A stretch of DNA of 21,419 nucleotides, taken from the NCBI GenBank assembly GCA_964635065.1, contig CAZWMK010000031.1, positions 1-21,419 of the forward strand, in the 5' to 3' direction. Made by a program: the position numbers and the translations under genes. The stretch comes from CAZWMK01 sp964635065 (lineage in GTDB: Bacteria; Pseudomonadota; Alphaproteobacteria; Sphingomonadales; Sphingomonadaceae). The notes under the pieces are model-generated. The model did no database searches, was not told the origin of the DNA, and saw only the letters and a list, made by a program, of their open reading frames with translations. Shown piece by piece: positions 16,881 through 21,419 of this stretch (its first letter is position 1; every line of letters begins with the position of its first letter).

Positions 16881-17693
16881 ATGATTGCATTGGCGCTTGG
16901 TGGCGGTGCCGGGCTTGGCTGGGCGCATATCGGCGTATTGCGGGCGCTTCAGGTGCGTGGCGTTGAAATCGGTGCGGTGGCGGGCACCTCGATCGGCGCG
17001 CTCGCTGCCGTGTGCCTTGCTGCCGGACGGCTCGATGTGCTGGAAGATCTGGCCCGGTCGACAACGATCAGAACGATTCTGCGCTATCTCGATTTTCACC
17101 TGCGGCGCGGTTCGATGCTTGGCGGACGCATGATTGCCCATCAGCTGAACACGCATCTGGGGCAGGCGCAGTTGGAGGGGCTGACCATGCCCTGCGCGGT
17201 TGTTGCCGCCGACCTGGTCAGCGGACGCGAAGTCGTGATGCGCAGCGGACCGGTTGTCGAGGCAGTGCAGGCATCGATGGCGCTGCCCGGCATTTTCCAG
17301 CCGGTGCACAAGGATGGCATGATGCTTGTCGATGGTGGCGTTGTCGCTCCCGTGCCGGTGACTGCGGCCCGGGCCATTGCCGGTGGCATGCCGGTTATCG
17401 CCGTCAACCTGCAAAATGATTATCTGCGCCGCGCGCAGGCCGTGGGTCTGCGACTGGACAAGCGGCTGCATCCGTCGACGCTGCATATCACCCGCGCGGC
17501 CATGGGGCTTTTGCTCTCGCGTCTTGCGCGGCAGTCGCTGACACTGGAGGCGCCGGATCTCGAACTGGCGCTGCCCGTCGGACATATCGATGTGCGCAAT
17601 TTCACCCGCGCACATGAACTGATCGAGATTGGCGCTGAGGCTGTGGCGTCGGACTGGCCTGCCATCGCGAAGTTGTGCAATTTGCCTATATAA
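16881..17693 (+). CDS. Patatin-like phospholipase family protein
   Basis: This 270-residue serine hydrolase has the patatin fold. The oxyanion loop is GGGAGLGWAHIGVL (residues 7-20), the nucleophile elbow is G-T-S-I-G with Ser37, and the dyad aspartate is Asp151 in LVDGGVVAPVPV. There is no signal peptide or C-terminal beta-barrel, so it matches the short cytoplasmic RssA/NTE-like branch and not secreted PlpD-type toxins. Substrates are presumed phospholipids or lysophospholipids. The ATG has GAGG six bases upstream. Its stop codon overlaps the AT-rich start of the glnK regulatory region. It is divergent from the small exported protein (98-base gap). Confidence 0.92.
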   Translation: MIALALGGGAGLGWAHIGVLRALQVRGVEIGAVAGTSIGALAAVCLAAGRLDVLEDLARSTTIRTILRYLDFHLRRGSMLGGRMIAHQLNTHLGQAQLEGLTMPCAVVAADLVSGREVVMRSGPVVEAVQASMALPGIFQPVHKDGMMLVDGGVVAPVPVTAARAIAGGMPVIAVNLQNDYLRRAQAVGLRLDKRLHPSTLHITRAAMGLLLSRLARQSLTLEAPDLELALPVGHIDVRNFTRAHELIEIGAEAVASDWPAIAKLCNLPI

Positions 17694-17699
17694 TGGGCA

Positions 17700-17740
17700 T
17701 TAATCAAAACATGATTAAAAATTAATCAGTTTATGATTAT
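17700..17740. promoter_or_regulatory. Two phased AT-rich dyads upstream of glnK
   Basis: Two similar 19-bp dyads lie side by side. The first is TTAATCA (17700-17706), a 5-base spacer and TGATTAA (17712-17718), perfect over 7 bp. The second is TTAATCA (17722-17728), a 5-base spacer and TGATTAT (17734-17740), perfect over 6 bp. Their centres are 22 bases apart, two helical turns, so they face the same side of the helix. They lie about 77 and 99 bases before the predicted sigma-54 start, where activator or IHF sites belong. They do not match the enterobacterial NtrC consensus. Each contains an AATCA(A/G)N4TGA stretch one base off the IHF consensus. Confidence 0.5.
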
Positions 17741-17781
17741 GTGACCGTGGCAAAGCCCCGGATTTACACTGGATTCCCATC

Positions 17782-17797
17782 TGGCACGCTTGATGCA
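17782..17797 (+). promoter_or_regulatory. Sigma-54 promoter of glnK-amtB
   Basis: TGGCACGCTTGATGCA matches the sigma-54 consensus TGGCACG-N4-TTGCW at every fixed position but one (A for T at the first base of the -12 box). GG at 17783-17784 and GC at 17795-17796 have the required spacing. Transcription should begin near 17808, leaving a leader of about 24 bases before glnK. Nitrogen-limited expression through NtrC is the expected regulation. Confidence 0.85.
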
Positions 17798-17831
17798 GCG
17801 TACCCTCTGTCACCGCAGTCAGGGGAAGCCG

Positions 17832-18170
17832 ATGAAACTGATCATGGCCATTATAAAACCCTTCAAGCTCGACGAAGTGCGCGATGCGTTGTCGAACCTT
17901 GGCGTTCAGGGTCTCACCGTCTCCGAAGTCAAAGGCTATGGCCGACAGAAGGGACATACCGAAATCTATCGCGGTGCCGAATATGAGGTGTCGATGATTC
18001 CGAAAGTGAAGATCGAGGTCGTTACCAGCGACGAGATGAGCAATCGCGTCGTCGAAACAATCCAGCAGTCGGCCCACAGCGGGACGATTGGCGATGGCAA
18101 GATCTTCGTGCTCGATGTCGGGCAGGCCGTGCGCATCCGCACGGGTGAAACCAACGAAACCGCATTGTGA
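17832..18170 (+). CDS. glnK: PII nitrogen regulatory protein GlnK
   Basis: This 112-residue PII signal protein senses ATP/ADP and 2-oxoglutarate and blocks the AmtB pore when nitrogen is plentiful. The T-loop is intact: GYGRQKGHTEIYRGAEYEV, with the uridylylation site Tyr51. The C-terminal part GTIGDGKIFVLDV and the tail RIRTGETNETAL are typical. The start at 17832 has AGGGGAAG upstream; the open frame back to 17790 crosses the sigma-54 promoter and is not coding. The gene is directly followed by amtB (12-base gap), which identifies it as the GlnK type and not GlnB. Confidence 0.97.
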   Translation: MKLIMAIIKPFKLDEVRDALSNLGVQGLTVSEVKGYGRQKGHTEIYRGAEYEVSMIPKVKIEVVTSDEMSNRVVETIQQSAHSGTIGDGKIFVLDVGQAVRIRTGETNETAL

Positions 18171-18182
18171 AAGGGGGCGACC

Positions 18183-19514
18183 GTGAAGCGATTGACCTCG
18201 ATGATGGCAGCGACCGGGGTTACCCTGTTCGCCGCCGCGCCCGCTTGGGCGCAAGATGTAGCAGCCGCTGCAACTGCTGCACCCGTTCCTGACAAGGGCG
18301 ACACCGCCTGGATGATGACGGCAACTGTCCTCGTGCTGCTGATGATCCTGCCGGGGCTTGCCCTGTTCTATGGCGGCCTTGTCCGCACCAAGAACATGCT
18401 GTCAGTGCTGACACAGGTGCTGGCGATTGCCGGCATTGCCTGTATTGCCTGGGTTGCCTATGGCTATTCTCTGGCATTTACCGACGGCAATGCCTTCATC
18501 GGCAGCCTAGACCGGCTGTTCCTTGTCGGCATCACGCCGGACTCGACCGCCGCGACCTTTACCGATGGCGTGGTGATCCCGGAATTCGTGTTCATCTGTT
18601 TCCAGATGACATTCGCCGCGATCACGACCGCACTGATCGTGGGGGCACTGGCCGAGCGTATCAAATTCGGTTCGCTGATGCTGTTCTCGCTCATCTGGCT
18701 GACGATCGTCTATTTCCCGATCGCGCACATGGTGTGGTGGGCCGGCGGTCTGATCTTCGATATGGGCGCGCTTGATTTTGCGGGCGGCACGGTCGTTCAC
18801 ATCAACGCCGGTATCGCGGGCCTGGTCGGCTGCCTCATGCTGGGCAAGCGAATCGGCTATCAGAAGGAATCTCTCGCACCGCACTCACTGACCATGACGC
18901 TGGTCGGCACGGGTCTTCTGTGGGTCGGCTGGTTCGGCTTCAACGCGGGTTCGGCGCTTGAAGCCAATGGTTCGGCAGCGCTTGCCATGATCAACACCTT
19001 TGTCGCCACTGCTGCTGCCATCCTGGCCTGGCTGGGTGCTGAGCGGATGGTTGGTCACAAGCCGTCGCTTCTGGGTGGTGCGTCGGGCGCGATTTCGGGC
19101 CTTGTCGCCATCACACCGGCGGCGGGCGTGGCGGGTCCGATGGGCGCTATCGTTCTGGGTGCAGTAACGTCGGTGATCTGCTTCTGGTTCGTGTCGTCGA
19201 TCAAGCCCAAGCTCGGCCTTGATGATGCGCTCGATGCGTTCGGTATCCACGGCGTCGGCGGCATCGTCGGTTCGATCGGCACGGGTATCGTGGCCGCTCC
19301 GATGCTGGGCGGCATGGGCGTCGATGGCTACACCATGGGCGGTCAGGTGATGACCCAGACGATTGCCGTTGTCATCGCCGTCGTCTGGTCGGCCGTGGGT
19401 TCTGCGATCGCCTTCGGGATCGTCAAGGCTATCATGGGCCTGCGCGTAACCCCCGAAGCCGAACGTGAAGGCCTTGACCTCGCGTCGCACGGTGAACGCG
19501 CCTACAACTACTGA
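18183..19514 (+). CDS. amtB: Ammonium transporter AmtB
   Basis: This 443-residue inner-membrane channel transports ammonium. A signal peptide (residues 1-23, ending APAWA-QD) precedes about 11 transmembrane helices, as usual for Amt proteins. The pore twin histidines are His206 (GTVVHINAG) and His356 (FGIHGVGGIVG). Asp198, in GALDFAGG, matches the ammonium-recruiting aspartate, and phenylalanines in CFQMTFA fit the gate region. The start is GTG at 18183, with AAAGGGGGC a few bases upstream. It lies 12 bases after glnK in one operon under the sigma-54 promoter, so GlnK should dock on it when uridylyl groups are removed. A strong terminator follows at 19555. Confidence 0.97.
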   Translation: MKRLTSMMAATGVTLFAAAPAWAQDVAAAATAAPVPDKGDTAWMMTATVLVLLMILPGLALFYGGLVRTKNMLSVLTQVLAIAGIACIAWVAYGYSLAFTDGNAFIGSLDRLFLVGITPDSTAATFTDGVVIPEFVFICFQMTFAAITTALIVGALAERIKFGSLMLFSLIWLTIVYFPIAHMVWWAGGLIFDMGALDFAGGTVVHINAGIAGLVGCLMLGKRIGYQKESLAPHSLTMTLVGTGLLWVGWFGFNAGSALEANGSAALAMINTFVATAAAILAWLGAERMVGHKPSLLGGASGAISGLVAITPAAGVAGPMGAIVLGAVTSVICFWFVSSIKPKLGLDDALDAFGIHGVGGIVGSIGTGIVAAPMLGGMGVDGYTMGGQVMTQTIAVVIAVVWSAVGSAIAFGIVKAIMGLRVTPEAEREGLDLASHGERAYNY

Positions 19515-19554
19515 GGACAATCTCCCCAGCCTCCCCGCACAGGAGGCGAAAAAG

Positions 19555-19586
19555 AACCGGGAGCGGACAGCCGCTCCCGGTTTTTT
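19555..19586. terminator. Intrinsic terminator after amtB, probably bidirectional
   Basis: A perfect 12-bp stem, AACCGGGAGCGG paired with CCGCTCCCGGTT around an ACAG loop, is followed by a T-run on the plus strand and preceded by an A-run (19548-19553) that gives a T-run on the minus strand. It lies 40 bases after the amtB stop and 22 bases beyond the convergent sulfur-transferase gene, so it can end both transcripts. Confidence 0.93.
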
Positions 19587-19608
19587 ATTCAGCAACCATG
19601 CCGGAGAA

Positions 19609-20040
19609 TCAGGCGCCGCGCTGTGCTGCCAGATGATCCATGATGCCGCGCACCGGGCTGATGTCGTAGCCTGCCCCACGTGCCTTTTCGGCGACCGCAT
19701 CGGCATCCGCGCCAGTTGCCGCCTGCGCCAGTGCCCAGAGCAGCGTCGAGCGCGTGCCCGAGCGGCAGAAAGCCAGCACCGGCTGGCCATCGGTGAGGGC
19801 GTCTTGCATCGCGTTCACCTGATCGAGCGAGAAACCGGCGTGGGTAACGGGGATATAGCGATAATCAAGGCCGGCAGCGGCTGCTGCCGCCGCCATCTCG
19901 ACCGAGCTGGGTTGATCGGGGGCTTCGCCATCCGGCCGGTTGTTGATCAGTCGCTTGATGCCCTGTGCCGCCGCTGTCGCGACATCGGCAAGGCTGATCT
20001 GCGGCGAAACCGAAATCTGATCATCGATGCGTGCGAACAT
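19609..20040 (-). CDS. Blh/TIGR01244-type sulfur transferase (phosphatase-like fold)
   Basis: This 143-residue cytoplasmic protein belongs to the DUF442 group, also called TIGR01244 family sulfur transferase and the N-terminal domain of Blh proteins. Its fold is that of protein tyrosine phosphatases, but its loop is CRSGTRS, with Cys92 and Arg97. That four-residue gap is rhodanese-like, not the CX5R of phosphatases. A second family mark is INNRPDGEAPDQPS (residues 32-45). Relatives act with sulfide/persulfide oxidation enzymes. Here it lies 45 bases downstream of methylmalonyl-CoA mutase with no sulfur gene adjoining, so its substrate is uncertain. The ribosome site upstream of 20040 is weak (AGAAAGAT). 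Confidence 0.85.
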   Translation of the reverse strand: MFARIDDQISVSPQISLADVATAAAQGIKRLINNRPDGEAPDQPSSVEMAAAAAAAGLDYRYIPVTHAGFSLDQVNAMQDALTDGQPVLAFCRSGTRSTLLWALAQAATGADADAVAEKARGAGYDISPVRGIMDHLAAQRGA

Positions 20041-20072
20041 GGCGGTGGATCTTTCTGACTGTGTGATGGGTG

Positions 20073-20103
20073 CTGGACGACGCGCCTATTGCGCGTCGTC
20101 CAG
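20073..20103. terminator. 13-bp hairpin covering the mutase stop codon
   Basis: CTGGACGACGCGC (20073-20085) pairs perfectly with GCGCGTCGTCCAG (20091-20103), with a 5-base loop that contains the mutase stop (TAG at 20086-20088, read on the minus strand). The right arm is the coding sequence for the last residues LDDA and the left arm is intergenic. No T-run follows on the minus strand. It could slow or end transcription before the sulfur-transferase gene, or shield the mutase mRNA 3' end from exonucleases. Confidence 0.5.
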
Positions 20104-21419
20104 TCCTTCGGGCGGCATGTTGTGGCCAAGCAGGCGCAGAACGTCGGCGGCGCTGTCGATCACATTGGTGCCCGGACCATAGATACCAGCGACGCCCGCA
20201 TCGCGCAGGAACTGATAATCCTGCGCCGGGATGACGCCGCCTGCGACCACCTTGATGTCGGGACGGCCGGCATCGCGCAGAAGATTGATGAGCTGCGGGA
20301 TCAGCGTCTTGTGACCGGCCGCGAGCGACGAGGCACCGACGATGTCGACATCCTTTTCAAGCGCGAGTTTCAGCGTTTCTTCGGGCGTCTGGAACAGTGG
20401 GCCGCTGGTGACGTCGAAGCCAAGGTCAGTATAGGCCGAGGCAATGACGTTCGCGCCGCGGTCATGGCCGTCCTGGCCCATCTTGGCGACGAGCATGCGC
20501 GGCTTGCGGCCCTTGCGGCGGGTGACGGCTTCGACGCCATCGAGCACGCGCTGCCAGCGGTCGTCGCCCTCATAGGCACCGCTGAACACGCCCTGCACCG
20601 GACGCGGCAGCGTGTCGTAACGGCCAAAGGCGTCTTCCATCGCCAACGAGATTTCACCCAAGGTTGCACGCGCGCGGGCAGCGGCGACGGCGAGTTCGAG
20701 GAGATTGCCGTTGCCCTTGGCGCCTTCGCGCAGCGCATCGAGCGCGGCGGTGCAGGCCGCCTGATCGCGGCCAGCCTTGACCTTGGCGATGCGGGCGATC
20801 TGGGCTTCGCGCACCTTCAGGTTGTCGACTTCGAGGATCTCGATTTCGGCTTCGTCCTTGAGGCGGAACTTGTTGACGCCGACGATCACGTCTTCGCCAC
20901 GGTCGACGCGGGCCTGACGTGCGGCGGCGGCCTGTTCGATCATCGCTTTCGGCCAGCCAGCGGCGACAGCCTTCGCCATGCCGCCTTCGGCTTCGACGCG
21001 CTCGATGATTTCCCACGCCTTGTCGACCAGTTCCTGGGTCAGGCTTTCGATGTAGTACGACCCGCCCAGCGGATCGACCACGTTGCACATGCCCGTTTCT
21101 TCCTGGATCACGATCTGGGTGTTGCGGGCGATGCGGGCCGAGAAATCGGTCGGCAGCGCGATCGCTTCGTCCAGCGCGTTGGTGTGGAGCGACTGGGTGC
21201 CGCCCAGCATCGCGGCCATCGCCTCGATCGTGGTGCGGATCACGTTGTTGTAGGGGTCCTGCTCCTGCAGGCTGACGCCGCTGGTCTGGCAGTGGGTGCG
21301 CAGCATCTTGCTGCGTTCGTCCTTCGCACCCAGGTTCGTCATCACCCGGTGCCACAGCACGCGCGCGGCGCGCAGCTTGGCGACTTCCATGAAGAAGTTC
21401 ATGCCGATGGCGAAGAAGA
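20086..21419 (-). CDS. scpA: Methylmalonyl-CoA mutase, C-terminal part (cut by window end)
   Basis: About 444 codons are visible; the start lies beyond base 21419. The enzyme interconverts (R)-methylmalonyl-CoA and succinyl-CoA with adenosylcobalamin, completing propionate, odd-chain and branched amino acid breakdown. The catalytic barrel's end is seen in FFAIGMNFFMEVAKLRAAR, SLQEQDPYNNVIRT, GTQSLHTNALDEA and EETGMCNVVDPLGGSYY. The C-terminal cobalamin-binding domain has KMGQDGHDRGANVIA, whose His ligates cobalt, followed by SSLAAGH and VAGGVIP. All expected residues are present. The last codons lie in the 13-bp hairpin at 20073-20103. Single-chain length (about 710 residues in this family) cannot be confirmed here. 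Confidence 0.96.
   Translation of the reverse strand, partial: FFAIGMNFFMEVAKLRAARVLWHRVMTNLGAKDERSKMLRTHCQTSGVSLQEQDPYNNVIRTTIEAMAAMLGGTQSLHTNALDEAIALPTDFSARIARNTQIVIQEETGMCNVVDPLGGSYYIESLTQELVDKAWEIIERVEAEGGMAKAVAAGWPKAMIEQAAAARQARVDRGEDVIVGVNKFRLKDEAEIEILEVDNLKVREAQIARIAKVKAGRDQAACTAALDALREGAKGNGNLLELAVAAARARATLGEISLAMEDAFGRYDTLPRPVQGVFSGAYEGDDRWQRVLDGVEAVTRRKGRKPRMLVAKMGQDGHDRGANVIASAYTDLGFDVTSGPLFQTPEETLKLALEKDVDIVGASSLAAGHKTLIPQLINLLRDAGRPDIKVVAGGVIPAQDYQFLRDAGVAGIYGPGTNVIDSAADVLRLLGHNMPPEGLDDAQ

Noticed and set aside
16746..17615. 289-codon minus-strand open frame antisense to the patatin-like gene
   Set aside because: The patatin oxyanion loop, GTSIG and DGG motifs lie on the plus strand; the antisense frame is a shadow.
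17689..17694. TATAAT hexamer upstream of glnK as a sigma-70 -10 box
   Set aside because: No -35-like hexamer lies 16-18 bases upstream, and the hexamer overlaps the patatin stop codon.
18885..19790. 301-codon minus-strand open frame across amtB, the terminator and the sulfur-transferase gene
   Set aside because: It crosses a strong terminator and is antisense to amtB; no family resemblance.

Overview
The window is about 21.4 kb of GC-rich, tightly packed chromosome. It looks like an alphaproteobacterium, most likely a sphingomonad (order Sphingomonadales). The reasons are the cobA-DUF2849-sulfite reductase overlap block, the short CHCC zinc-finger protein ahead of a TldD protease, the paired DUF4402 secreted proteins, and the general style of the proteins. 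This placement is by family recognition only; no 16S or marker gene is present. I support 24 protein-coding genes (two cut by the window ends) and no RNA gene, insertion sequence, CRISPR array or origin. No gene-free gap exceeds about 170 bases.

Left part (1-6549). A leftward sulfur-assimilation operon (cobA, DUF2849, cysI start) supplies and uses siroheme. Its stop and start codons overlap. It is divergent from an alpha/beta hydrolase. Next is a leftward asparagine-synthetase-like protein whose N-terminal catalytic cysteine is replaced, divergent from a GT4 glycosyltransferase. Together they look like a small surface-glycan or amide-forming locus. A small membrane protein, a dodecin and a single-domain response regulator follow rightward.

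Middle (6556-13625). A leftward series reads ABC ATPase, nadB, polA, pstS, folA, with an 8-base overlap (ABC/nadB) and a 1-base gap (pstS/folA). It mixes NAD synthesis, DNA replication/repair, phosphate binding and folate metabolism. The ATPase has no permease here, and pstS has no pstCAB here.

Right part (13745-21419). Rightward: two paralogous DUF4402 secreted proteins, a CHCC zinc-finger protein and tldD. Then come a small exported orphan protein (leftward) and a divergent patatin-like hydrolase. A classic nitrogen-control operon glnK-amtB follows, with a near-consensus sigma-54 promoter, two phased AT-rich dyads upstream and a strong terminator after amtB. The window ends with a leftward pair: the C-terminal part of methylmalonyl-CoA mutase and a Blh/TIGR01244-type sulfur transferase, separated by a 13-bp hairpin that covers the mutase stop codon.

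Most of the window is ordinary core metabolism. I found no clear novel system. The items best worth a second look are the degenerate-amidotransferase AsnB-like protein beside GT4, the dyad array at the glnK promoter, the tandem DUF4402 pair with its upstream dyad, and the hairpin over the mutase stop.
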